Shown here in pieces: positions 46,072 to 54,516 of a stretch of DNA of 64,000 bases (position 1 is the first letter of the stretch; the number at the start of each line of letters is the position of its first letter). The notes under the pieces were generated by a model. It searched no databases. It was given only the letters and a program-made list of their open reading frames with translations, and had not been told where the DNA came from. Source of the stretch: Mucilaginibacter inviolabilis. GTDB taxonomy: Bacteria; Bacteroidota; Bacteroidia; Sphingobacteriales; Sphingobacteriaceae. The position numbers and the translations under genes are program-made. The stretch lies in NCBI RefSeq assembly GCF_011089895.1, contig NZ_JAANAT010000001.1:434001-498000 (forward strand), given 5' to 3'.

Positions 46072-46544
46072 TTCCTTTTAATTTTTGAAGTTTTATATAA
46101 ATGCATTAGCCAGAGAGCAAATATTGCTAATCCTATGAATGCAAGATTGAACCATATATGCTGGCCCCAGCTTAATTTTTCGATGGCACCCCCACAGTGA
46201 CATGGTAAGTCTTTCTCCCAAGTCATCGCGCTGATGATATAGATCGTAAACGACGACATCGCTGCAATAAAGCCATAAAGTCCGGCTTTGGCAGTTCGCG
46301 GGATTAATAACAACAAAGCGACTAAAATCTCAACAACCGGAACGGCAAAAGAAATGAATACAGCGAAACCACTGATGAGGTGTACTCTTGTCAGGCCCGC
46401 GAGGAAACGGGCATGATCGACTATTTTGGCGTAAGCGGTATAAAGGAATAACGCCATGCATAACCAGCAAATGGCAGTTATTATTTTTTCCTTCGTCGAT
46501 GTCGGAACCTGAAATTTTGTATCGTTTGTAATGATGCTTTCCAT
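46068..46544 (-). CDS. MauE/DoxX-family membrane protein
   Basis: 158 residues with four membrane helices (about 22-40, 55-78, 82-103, 128-148). The pattern with LPCHCGGAIEKLSWGQHIWFNL after helix 3 is typical of MauE-type redox-associated proteins, with a Cys-x-Cys pair facing the periplasm. In methylamine dehydrogenase clusters MauE is thought to aid disulfide formation. It is followed by and translationally coupled to DUF6520, and opposed by a TlpA-type gene, forming a likely disulfide module. Confidence 0.82.
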   Translation of the reverse strand: MESIITNDTKFQVPTSTKEKIITAICWLCMALFLYTAYAKIVDHARFLAGLTRVHLISGFAVFISFAVPVVEILVALLLLIPRTAKAGLYGFIAAMSSFTIYIISAMTWEKDLPCHCGGAIEKLSWGQHIWFNLAFIGLAIFALWLMHLYKTSKIKRK

Positions 46545-46575
46545 AACTGTAAATATTGGGCCATCTGTCTAATTC

Positions 46576-46589
46576 GTAACTTTAGTTAC
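46576..46589. promoter_or_regulatory. Candidate Crp/Fnr-family operator
   Basis: GTAACTTTAGTTAC is a 6-2-6 palindrome 32 bp upstream of the MauE gene. A second, less perfect pair (GTAACT at 46709 and AGTTAC at 46724) lies 120 bp further upstream. The spacing resembles Crp/Fnr-type sites, and a Crp/Fnr regulator gene is adjacent. Confidence 0.45.
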
Positions 46590-46773
46590 AGGCGGGTACA
46601 TAACCTGCCGATGATTTGAAAACTCTTTGTCACTAAATGATCCTTTCTTTTTTGTATTACCGTTTTCAGGTAAGCGGTTAAGTATTTAATTCAGGGTTAT
46701 CGGGGTTTGTAACTAAGAGTTAAAGTTACACGCACCTGTTGTGAATACCACTACACCTATGTGGCGAAATGAT

Positions 46774-46808
46774 TTAACATAGGTTATTCAGAAAGTTAAC
46801 ACAGGTTA
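46774..46808. repeat. Direct repeat of TTAACAYAGGTTA with 22-bp period
   Basis: TTAACATAGGTTA (46774) and TTAACACAGGTTA (46796) are exactly 22 bp apart, two helical turns, just past the end of the Crp/Fnr gene. Two response regulators of the LytTR class, which bind such tandem repeats, are encoded on the same element. Confidence 0.5.
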
Positions 46809-46812
46809 AGCC

Positions 46813-47442
46813 CTAAACGGAGAACCCGTTTTTTGGATAGCCTTTTGCCTTGATCAGACGGCTGAGCGACTGCGGAGCGATGTCGATATAAGAGGCAATA
46901 ATTCTTTTGGTGATCTTTAATTCTATTTTCGGATAATGTTTCAAAACCTGTTGGTACCGTTCCCATGCGGATAAACTAACCAGGTCGTGGCTTCTTTTGG
47001 CAAAATGAGCACTGTAGTAAGAAGTCATACGGAAGGTGAATGCCTCCGCATAGGGAAATGATTGATAGAGGTCGTCCAACTGTTGACGGGAGATAAAAAG
47101 CAGGCTGCTTCCCGCCATTACTTCTATATTAATGCCGGATGGCATTTTCTCAAAAAAACCGGATGGATCGGTAACGATGGAAAGCTCATCCCAAAGGATT
47201 ACCGTACGCTCCTGACCCGTCTCCCTATCATAATAGTAACCTCTCGCAAAACCCTTCTCTAAAAAATAAATATACAGAGCCTCTTGTCCCTCGCTAAGTA
47301 AAAGTTGATTGCGCTGATGATAACTATGTCCGATAACACTATCCAGATATGCCATTAATCTCTGACGTTCATCCTGGTCTGATAATGCCGCCGGCAGATT
47401 TTTTACATTAAATAAATGTTTATATAATTCCTCTGCTGCCAT
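46813..47442 (-). CDS. Crp/Fnr-family transcriptional regulator
   Basis: 209 residues from the chosen ATG (an upstream ATG at 47502 lacks support). The N-terminal cyclic-nucleotide-binding-like fold is at about 25-130 (GHSYHQRNQLLLSEGQEALYIYFLEKGFARGYY) and the C-terminal winged helix at about 165-205 (LKITKRIIASYIDIAPQSLSRLIKAKG). No cysteines fit an Fnr iron-sulfur site. Such proteins in Bacteroidota often sense unknown small molecules. It lies 268 bp upstream of MauE/DUF6520 on the same strand. Confidence 0.85.
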   Translation of the reverse strand: MAAEELYKHLFNVKNLPAALSDQDERQRLMAYLDSVIGHSYHQRNQLLLSEGQEALYIYFLEKGFARGYYYDRETGQERTVILWDELSIVTDPSGFFEKMPSGINIEVMAGSSLLFISRQQLDDLYQSFPYAEAFTFRMTSYYSAHFAKRSHDLVSLSAWERYQQVLKHYPKIELKITKRIIASYIDIAPQSLSRLIKAKGYPKNGFSV

Positions 47443-47586
47443 GGTCCTGATCTTAAATCCAATACTTACTACCGCTATCGCGATGGCTAAATTTGTGGTC
47501 AAAATTAGTTTGGATATTGAATGCTGTAAATGCTCAGATCGGGTATTTATTCTTATTAAATAGTATTAGTTTTCATGACAAACCGT

Positions 47587-48522
47587 TTAAGTTACCGAAC
47601 TGTGGTGACTCTGCAATTTGTAAATCAATGCTGCTCGATTTTTTACAGCTGCTTTGCGATAGGCATTTTGAATATGCTTTTTAACCGTGTTTTCTGAAAT
47701 AGACATCAGATCAGCGATCTCTTTATTACTCCGCCCCTTGTATAAATGTTGAATGATCAGGATCTCCATTTTGGTAAGATCAAAATGTAAGCAGTTAGCC
47801 TGAAATAGATATGGATTTGTTTCTCCAATTGTGATCGCGTTTTCCTCCAGATATTCCAACATAGCACGCTTTGCAGATTGATAAAAGAATATAATCGTAA
47901 TAACAAAGAAACCCAAATTGGCGCATAAGCTTTGTACAACCTGCCCAACTTCCAGCCAGGCAAATACGGTCATAGGTACCCAAGGCAAGATGGCGCAGTA
48001 GACACTTATCTCTTCTAAATAAAAATGATCATTTCTATTCTGCCGATACCGGATCCTGATTGCACGGAAAATGACCCAAAGTAATACGAGGGAATAAGCG
48101 AAAGGCAAAATAACACCGTAACTGACGTCTTTTTTAAGTTCGCCGTTGATAGTGTACATAATAACAAAGAATAGCATATAAGGTAATATCAAAAACAGCG
48201 GCACTCCATAAAGAACATGCTTCCGCAAGACTGTAAGATCAAATTCCTTGTAAAAATAAAACGGGAAATAGGATATAATGATAAACGTGGTACCATAAGC
48301 GATCATATTCTGGGTTTTAACCGGTAAAGCGATATTGGGATCAGGAAAAAGTCCGTTGGTTACATTATACAGTAACAGTAAAAGCAACAACATAATATAC
48401 CATCCCCTGTGCCTGTCGCGTAAACGGTAAAAATATCTCGCCATCTGCCAGATAAACATGCAAAACTCCAGTAAGATGAAGCTGAAAGTCACAATATGTA
48501 TTTGTGTTCCTCGGATAAGCAT
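47587..48522 (-). CDS. Membrane-bound LuxR-type regulator
   Basis: 311 residues: six or seven N-terminal membrane helices (about 10-25, 40-58, 72-92, 104-125, 137-155, 175-197, 200-222) followed by a C-terminal LuxR/GerE helix-turn-helix (about 255-305: LTKMEILIIQHLYKGRSNKEIADL, then ENTVKKHIQNAYRKAAVKNRAAL). Integral-membrane LuxR regulators of this type are seen in Bacteroidota; the signal is unknown. It starts 593 bp from the divergent lanB gene. Confidence 0.83.
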   Translation of the reverse strand: MLIRGTQIHIVTFSFILLEFCMFIWQMARYFYRLRDRHRGWYIMLLLLLLLYNVTNGLFPDPNIALPVKTQNMIAYGTTFIIISYFPFYFYKEFDLTVLRKHVLYGVPLFLILPYMLFFVIMYTINGELKKDVSYGVILPFAYSLVLLWVIFRAIRIRYRQNRNDHFYLEEISVYCAILPWVPMTVFAWLEVGQVVQSLCANLGFFVITIIFFYQSAKRAMLEYLEENAITIGETNPYLFQANCLHFDLTKMEILIIQHLYKGRSNKEIADLMSISENTVKKHIQNAYRKAAVKNRAALIYKLQSHHSSVT

Positions 48523-49115
48523 AGGCCTATATAATTAAACTGGTTCAAGTTATTAGGAACAAAATATTCCCGAAATTTCACTGCGCTTCCGCCACTCAAT
48601 TTCCCCACTAACAGAATTAACATGCTGATCCGTCTAAACTTTTAACGTTTATTCCTGATCAGCCGACCAGCTTTAATTATTTGAGTAGATGTAAAAAATA
48701 TCCGCGGCAGCCTGCTGCTCATCGTATCATAACACAATAGCTCACCTTATTTGGTGCGTGTTAATCTGCAATTTCACATAGGTTAATCAAGCCGCTCTAA
48801 ATTAATCATAGTTTAAGCCAACTTTCTTTACTCCGGATGGGAATATCGCCCGAATTTCCCCCTTTCCGTACCGAAAAAAAAGGGCTGTGACATGCTTCTG
48901 ACAAATTCTTATTTGAGCGCCGACAATTTTTTTGAAAAATCAGTCAATAATTTTAATCAATAGATAAATTATTCCCATGACTAAATGAAATCAATTTAAT
49001 CCTGTAAACCTTCTTTTCTATCCTGAAAATTAACCGATCTATAAAATTTCGAAAGTAGAAAAACAAATGCATCATTTCTTTGAGCCTGATAAATTAAGAA
49101 TTAAGCAGTTAGCTA
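48523..49115. promoter_or_regulatory. Divergent control region of the LuxR-type and LanB genes
   Basis: No long coding frame. GTTAATC occurs at 48760 and 48782, 22 bp apart, and a related ATTAATC at 48801; the middle copy is part of ACATAGGTTAATC, which resembles the TTAACAYAGGTTA repeats at 46.77 kb. These are candidate binding sites for a LytTR-type regulator. A 21-codon frame beginning at 49067 overlaps the lanB start. Confidence 0.5.
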
Positions 49116-51950
49116 ATGAAAAATCCGATTAAATTAAGTTTGCTAAGCTATGCACTCTGCAGGAGCCCGGCATTTAGCTCCCAGGATGAATTAGGGGAAA
49201 AATGGAATGAGTTGAAAAAAATGATCAGGCTTACTTCACCTTCGTTTTACAAATTGATAAAAGATTACGACAAGAACGATCTTAAGGCTCTAAGCAGCAA
49301 GATGGGTTTTACGGTTTGGAAGTATTTTAATCGCACGAAATTCAGACCTACGCCATTTGGGAAATTTGCAGCCATTTCTCTGGTCCCAGTCTCTGCATCA
49401 CCAGGACTGCCAATTGTGTTAGCAAAGAACTTGTCTGTACATCATTTCATTGACTGGCAGGCAATTACTGAACTTACGATTGATCGTACAACACAGGCCG
49501 TTAATGCCCAATGGTTCATTTCCAATTCAACCGTTTATACGGTTGCCCAAAGCATTCGGTACATCCGCGTTAAGGATGGTTTTTTCGAGTTAGCATCGGT
49601 TTCGCATTTTGATGAATTAGTAGTGTTACTGGATACTTGCCGGACAAAAACATCACGCATGATCATTTATGAGAAAATGGCCATTGCCTTTAATATGTCA
49701 GCGCACCAGGTTACCTCGCTGCTTGCGCAAATGCTCTCGCTTCAACTTTTATTTACAGAAGATACGGTTAATATTACAGGACAAGACTATTTTCAAAGAA
49801 CAGGTATTCGTGGTAAAAGCGGGTTTTGCTCGTACATGATAACCGAAAGAAAGTGGTTGTCAGGAGCATTAGACGCTCAGGCTATGCGCGAACTACCCCA
49901 GGCTCTAAACTTTCTGTCTAAATATTTGCCAGATATCGAAAACAAAGACTTAACTAATTTTCGCATAGCCTTCTTAAAAAAATTTGAAAATACAGTAGTG
50001 CCTTTAATGACCGCGTTAGATTCAGAGATTGGCATTGGATATGCAAGCCTCGGTGAGCAACAAGCGGATTTTCAAATAAAGGAAATCTTAAAGGATCTAA
50101 GGGGCGATGACAAAGATGAACAACATATTTTGTATTCCGGATTAAACCGCTTTCTGATAGCCCAATTGATGAAAGGCGGCACGATTAGACTGGATGAGTA
50201 TAAAAATGAAGCCGAATTATCCGCATTGCCTTTGCCTAACACGTTGAGTATTTTATTACGTTTTTGGAAAAACCAGCCTATTATTGAAAACGCGGGCGGT
50301 TGCACTGCGAACGCTTTGTTGGGCAGGTTTACGATAGCCAATGAAAAACTTGAACATTTCGGCAGAGAGATAGCAGAAATCGAAATAAATGCAAACCCCG
50401 AAATCCTGTTTTTTGATGTGGCGTATCAACTCGAAAAGAAGGTTGACAACGTAAACCGACGAAAACAGTTATATGCATATGAATTGCCGTTAATGAGTTG
50501 GTCATGCAGCGAAGAGCCATTGTCTGTAGACGACATCTACGTTACGGTCCGCGGTTCCGAGATTATTCTCTGGTCGAAAAAATACCATAAGAGAATGATG
50601 CCACGAGTGCCTTCAGCCTATAACTACACACGTTCCGATCTTTCCATATTCAGGTTTCTTTGTGACCTGCAACATCATCAAATCAAGTCAGATCTGAATA
50701 TGAAATTGTCATATATTTTTCCAGGTCTTAATCACTATCCCCGCGTTTGCTATAAAAATATAATCATTGCGCCCGCAAGTTGGAAACTTCCGGCTGAACT
50801 TTTGCATTCCATGGATTCAGAAACCGAGGTGACACGTCGGGTGAAATTAATAGAGTGGTTGCAAGGGTTGGCAATAAACTTTCCTTTTACATCTGGTAAT
50901 CATGACCAGATTCTCACTTTCGATCCCGCTGATTCTACTGATATGGATGCATTCGTATCTTATTGCCTTCAATCTAAGGATCAGTCTATTTATATTTCTG
51001 AGGCATTAATTTCGGACTATGATTTACAAATAGCTGATGAACACAAAAAGCATATCGCGCAATTTATTGTCAGCTATAAACATGACCACCCTATATATAA
51101 TCCCTTTAAAGTAAATATTCCAGAAAACAGGTCAGACGCGGCTCAATTCTTTTCTCCGGGCGGGAAATGGTTATATTTTGAAATATACTGTCATCCGGCT
51201 CGGTCGAATGAAATACTGATCAGCAGGCTGAACTTATTATTGGCTGAAATTAAACAACAGCTTTGCAAATGGTTCTTTGTCAGATATGATGAGCCGAAGC
51301 CTCACTTGCGAGTGAGACTGCAGTTGAAAGATATTTCAGAAGGTTATGACATTATGGGTAAACTACGGCTTTTGCTCGAACCTTATCTTATAAGTGGTTT
51401 GGTTTCTGATATCCAGGTTAAGACATATTTTCAGGAAACTTTACGGTATGGTCGTGAGCGGATCAGTGTTGTGGAAAATCTGTTTTTTAAGGATAGCAAA
51501 TATGTACTTAGGCTATTGGCAAAAAACAAAAGCACAGATGAGCTTTATCTATTAACACTGGTATTGATGAATAATGTCATTAAAGCAACTTTTGAAGACT
51601 TTACCGAACAGCTCAAATTTGTTAAAACAATGGCCGATAGTTACGGGACCGAGCTGAAACTGTGTGCGGCGAATTTTAAGTTGCTAAATCAGCGGTTTGA
51701 GGCACTTAAGCGCATGTTACATACGGCCGATATACAAGTGCCCAGTGAAATTTATCGCGCATATCACAAATTGTTAGGCAAAACAAGCGGCATTACGGAC
51801 AAGCAAAATTTATTGGCAGACATATTTCATATGCATGTTAATCGCCTCTTTATATCGAATCAACGCACGCATGAAGGTTTTTTATACCAATTTTTAGGTA
51901 AACTACTGGTTAGCCAACACTCGCAACCAGCTTCGGTAGCGGAATGTTAA
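49116..51950 (+). CDS. LanB-type lantibiotic dehydratase, full length
   Basis: 944 residues. The N-terminal two thirds are the glutamylation domain (start: LSYALCRSPAFSS; FNRTKFRPTPFGKFAAISLV is the conserved RxTPFG-like segment). From about residue 677 comes the SpaB_C/thiopeptide-type elimination domain (SPGGKWLYFEIYCHPARSNE, FFVRYDEPKPHLRVRLQL, and ETLRYGRERISVVENLFFKDS). Both parts in one chain is the NisB layout: Glu-tRNA-dependent dehydration of Ser/Thr in a precursor peptide. No LanC cyclase, protease or transporter is encoded nearby. The 3' end overlaps the convergent LytS-type gene by 41 bp. Confidence 0.9.
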   Translation: MKNPIKLSLLSYALCRSPAFSSQDELGEKWNELKKMIRLTSPSFYKLIKDYDKNDLKALSSKMGFTVWKYFNRTKFRPTPFGKFAAISLVPVSASPGLPIVLAKNLSVHHFIDWQAITELTIDRTTQAVNAQWFISNSTVYTVAQSIRYIRVKDGFFELASVSHFDELVVLLDTCRTKTSRMIIYEKMAIAFNMSAHQVTSLLAQMLSLQLLFTEDTVNITGQDYFQRTGIRGKSGFCSYMITERKWLSGALDAQAMRELPQALNFLSKYLPDIENKDLTNFRIAFLKKFENTVVPLMTALDSEIGIGYASLGEQQADFQIKEILKDLRGDDKDEQHILYSGLNRFLIAQLMKGGTIRLDEYKNEAELSALPLPNTLSILLRFWKNQPIIENAGGCTANALLGRFTIANEKLEHFGREIAEIEINANPEILFFDVAYQLEKKVDNVNRRKQLYAYELPLMSWSCSEEPLSVDDIYVTVRGSEIILWSKKYHKRMMPRVPSAYNYTRSDLSIFRFLCDLQHHQIKSDLNMKLSYIFPGLNHYPRVCYKNIIIAPASWKLPAELLHSMDSETEVTRRVKLIEWLQGLAINFPFTSGNHDQILTFDPADSTDMDAFVSYCLQSKDQSIYISEALISDYDLQIADEHKKHIAQFIVSYKHDHPIYNPFKVNIPENRSDAAQFFSPGGKWLYFEIYCHPARSNEILISRLNLLLAEIKQQLCKWFFVRYDEPKPHLRVRLQLKDISEGYDIMGKLRLLLEPYLISGLVSDIQVKTYFQETLRYGRERISVVENLFFKDSKYVLRLLAKNKSTDELYLLTLVLMNNVIKATFEDFTEQLKFVKTMADSYGTELKLCAANFKLLNQRFEALKRMLHTADIQVPSEIYRAYHKLLGKTSGITDKQNLLADIFHMHVNRLFISNQRTHEGFLYQFLGKLLVSQHSQPASVAEC

Positions 51951-53007
51951 GCTGTAAATAGAAGTGATTGGTCGAGTCCACGCGGTAGTCAAAGACGAGA
52001 TCTGCACCGTAGGAAAACCTTAATCTCTGTTCGATATTTTTCAGCCCTGTATGTGAACCTGTTTCTGCTGAATTTGTGGAAACCAGGTTGTAAGTATTGA
52101 TATAAAAAAAATCTTCGTCCAGATAGATATTGATAACAGCCTCATCGGCGGAGACATTGAGGTTGCCGTGCTTAAATATATTTTCAACTAACGTTAATAA
52201 AACTAAAGGGATCAACCGGATCTTTTTGATCTTTTCGTCATAATTTAATCTGAAACAAAGGTTATGGTTTCTTCTCATTTGGTTTAAATAGATTAAATTT
52301 TCAGCTTGTTCTATTTCGTCACCCAGATAAATATAGTCCCCCATTTTATCTGAGTCAACCGCATACCTCATCATCTCTGTTAACACGATCACCGCGTCGG
52401 CCGCAATCGGTGACGAATCATCAATGCTGTGATAAATAAAATCAAGCGTGTTAAAAAGAAAATGTGGATTAATCTGCGCTTTCAAAAATGCGTTTTGCGC
52501 TTTAGTCAGCTCCTGTTCCGCTTTCTGACTATTTATGATATCATTTAAATGTTGTTTTTCCAGTTCATTTGTCTTTATTTTTTCCTTCGAATAAGTGATC
52601 AGGTAATAATAACCAGTAGAAAAGCCCAGAAAATAACCACCTCGGTACAGCATACTAAATACATAGACCCAGGAAAGGTGAAAACTTGTTTCAGAATGCA
52701 CCACACCATTGAGGATTAATAATTTGTCTATGCAGAAAGATATTACAACGAAGCCGGCAATTTCAAGAATGACAAGAGGAATGCGCCAAACTATATATTT
52801 TTTTAAACGTAAAGCCCAGGGAAAAAAAAGTTCAGCGTGGATATAAAATAAAATGATAGCGGCCAAATAATGTAATAAATAACTTAGCGGATGACCAAAA
52901 ACTCCGGATATATAGCCTATCAAGACAGATTCATAAAAAATGAATATCGTCCATACGAGCAGATGTACCCTATATTGTTTAAACCATTTTTGAAAATTCT
53001 TATTCAT
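51910..53007 (-). CDS. LytS/YehU-type sensor histidine kinase
   Basis: 365 residues with four membrane helices (about 15-35, 45-60, 75-97, 110-138) and a cytoplasmic His_kinase domain: INPHFLFNTLDFIYHSIDD carries the phosphoacceptor His (about 180), followed by a degenerate ATPase end with VLLTLVENIFKHGN as the N box and HTGLKNIEQRLRFSYG near the end. Its partner response regulator is most likely the LytTR protein encoded just upstream at 53.3 kb, across the small peptide gene. It may sense the peptide product made by the dehydratase. Confidence 0.88.
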   Translation of the reverse strand: MNKNFQKWFKQYRVHLLVWTIFIFYESVLIGYISGVFGHPLSYLLHYLAAIILFYIHAELFFPWALRLKKYIVWRIPLVILEIAGFVVISFCIDKLLILNGVVHSETSFHLSWVYVFSMLYRGGYFLGFSTGYYYLITYSKEKIKTNELEKQHLNDIINSQKAEQELTKAQNAFLKAQINPHFLFNTLDFIYHSIDDSSPIAADAVIVLTEMMRYAVDSDKMGDYIYLGDEIEQAENLIYLNQMRRNHNLCFRLNYDEKIKKIRLIPLVLLTLVENIFKHGNLNVSADEAVINIYLDEDFFYINTYNLVSTNSAETGSHTGLKNIEQRLRFSYGADLVFDYRVDSTNHFYLQLNIPLPKLVASVG

Positions 53008-53100
53008 GTAAACTCTTTTTTTTAAATAGAAATCTTACCGTTCTATATAATATCATTTGTTACGGATCATTTTCGTCCTAAGTTTCCCGAAAAAAAAATC

Positions 53101-53262
53101 ATGAAACACAAAAATTTCAAAATCAAAGACAGTACGCTTTTTGTGTACAGAGGCAATGCCGGTTCAAAACCTACAGGGGGAACTGACGTGCCGACCGATC
53201 CCACAACAACAATGATCACCATAACCAAAACGGGGATGCTTCATGGTGGACGTTCGAATTAA
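53101..53262 (+). CDS. Small Thr-rich peptide, candidate LanB substrate (RiPP precursor)
   Basis: 53 residues, ATG to TAA, on the strand opposite to its two flanking genes. The N-terminal half (MKHKNFKIKDSTLFVYRGN) has the look of a recognition leader; it then reads KPTGG, a double-Gly cleavage-like motif, and a core TDVPTDPTTTMITITKTGM ending LHGGRSN. The core has eight Thr and one Ser and no Cys anywhere, so it can be dehydrated but cannot form lanthionine. No close relative recognised. It stands alone between convergent-facing regulators and ends at a strong terminator. Confidence 0.7.
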   Translation: MKHKNFKIKDSTLFVYRGNAGSKPTGGTDVPTDPTTTMITITKTGMLHGGRSN

Positions 53263-53273
53263 AAGGGGTTGAA

Positions 53274-53311
53274 TAAAGGCGGGCGAAACTAAGTCTTTCG
53301 CCCTGCCTTTA
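53274..53311. terminator. Bidirectional hairpin terminator of the small peptide gene
   Basis: A 15-bp stem (TAAAGGC and GGGCGAAA pairing with TTTCGCCC and GCCTTTA, one bulged T) with a 7-base loop, 12 bp after the peptide stop. It overlaps the end of the convergent LytTR gene. Confidence 0.75.
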
Positions 53312-54032
53312 TCAATCTTTCAGTCAAAAATGCTGAAAAATCTTTACGATAATACTCTCCAACCGTTATTTGTAGCCCCGTAACCATTTTAATCGTATTG
53401 CCATCTATGGATTCGATGTGTCTTTTCCCGATAATGAAGCTCCGCTGGAACTGTACGAAAAACTGCAAATGCCTCAGCGTTTTTGAGATTTCAGATAAAG
53501 ACATGTAAGTAAGTATCTTCTTGCTTAAAGTATGTATCTGCACATAATTTAACTTGCTCTCAACGGCTACGACATCCGAGTAATTGATCTTGACTATTTT
53601 TAAATGCTCATCTTTATTTTTCACGAAAAAGAAATCGTCAGGAGATATTGACAAGTCTTTGGGACTCTCATTCGCTGGAAATATCCTGGCAAGTGTGCCG
53701 ACAAATTTTGATATGGTATAAGGCTTCAACAAATAAGCATCGGCTTCAACTTCAAAGGCTTCATATCCGTACTGCTTATAAGCCGTAGAAAAAATTAATT
53801 TTCTCGTTTTTTTTCTGATCTCCCTCGATAAATCTATGCCGGTGATACTAGGCATGTTAATGTCTAACAATATCAAATCGACCATATCTCCATTGATGAT
53901 TTCTTTCAATGCCTCTAACGGGTCCGTATAAGATTTTATAAGATAAAGATTAGGCATAGAATTAATATAATTGGTCAGCCAATTAATCGCAAAGGGTTCG
54001 TCGTCTACAACGATACAAGCATGTTTTTTCAT
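53289..54032 (-). CDS. LytTR-family response regulator A
   Basis: 247 residues from the ATG at 54032 (the frame is open 27 codons further up but without a receiver motif). Receiver domain at 1-120: CIVVDDEPFAINWL, phosphoacceptor in LILLDINMPSITG and Lys in YLLKPYTISKF. LytTR DNA-binding domain at about 145-245: FFVKNKDEHLKIVKINYSDVVAVES, LSEISKTLRHLQFFVQFQRSFIIGKRHIESI in shorter form. Likely partner of the LytS-type kinase one gene away. LytTR proteins bind tandem direct repeats about 21-22 bp apart. Confidence 0.9.
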   Translation of the reverse strand: MKKHACIVVDDEPFAINWLTNYINSMPNLYLIKSYTDPLEALKEIINGDMVDLILLDINMPSITGIDLSREIRKKTRKLIFSTAYKQYGYEAFEVEADAYLLKPYTISKFVGTLARIFPANESPKDLSISPDDFFFVKNKDEHLKIVKINYSDVVAVESKLNYVQIHTLSKKILTYMSLSEISKTLRHLQFFVQFQRSFIIGKRHIESIDGNTIKMVTGLQITVGEYYRKDFSAFLTERLIKAGRKT

Positions 54033-54516
54033 GGTAAATAAATTATTTATTTTGATAGATAATGGTGAAGAACAGCAATCGAATCGGGCTCGATATTGTA
54101 ATATGAAATTCAATAGTTTTTGACTCTTAAAAAGGGCTCGAAAAATGAGCTAGCGTCAAATTTGCTTAATAAAAGAAAATCCACCTGTTTATGGAGAAAA
54201 ATAACCTCTTCAGCTAAGAAATAGGGATCTAAACTTTTTTACGATTAATTTTAAAGATTGGGTAATTTTAAGGGTAATATAAAAGTCAATTACTTTTGTA
54301 TGCTTTGCTGTGGCGTATTCGATGTAGATCACAACTTGATGATTAGTTCGTAAAGGTTCAGGATTGGTGAATTGATAGAAAACAATACATTCATTCATTG
54401 GAAACTTATTGTAACTATGTGGAGATATGATCAGTTAATCATAATAATTACTTCTTAGTCAGCTAGACCTAATTAGAAAACCAACTCTTCATTTCACTAA
54501 TTGTAAAACGAGACGT
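54033..54516. promoter_or_regulatory. Divergent control region of the two LytTR genes
   Basis: 484 bp between the two paralogues, AT-rich, no coding frame I can support. Near 54258 GGGTAAT occurs twice 12 bp apart, a weak tandem site. A leftward 62-codon frame at 54210-54398 lacks coding character. Confidence 0.4.

Noticed and set aside
49116..51950. Peptide aminoacyl-tRNA ligase (PEARL) instead of a dehydratase
   Set aside because: PEARLs lack the elimination domain, whereas this protein has a complete SpaB_C-type C-terminus.
54210..54398. 62-codon leftward frame
   Set aside because: No motif, poor composition, no conserved neighbour; falls in the regulatory gap between the LytTR genes.
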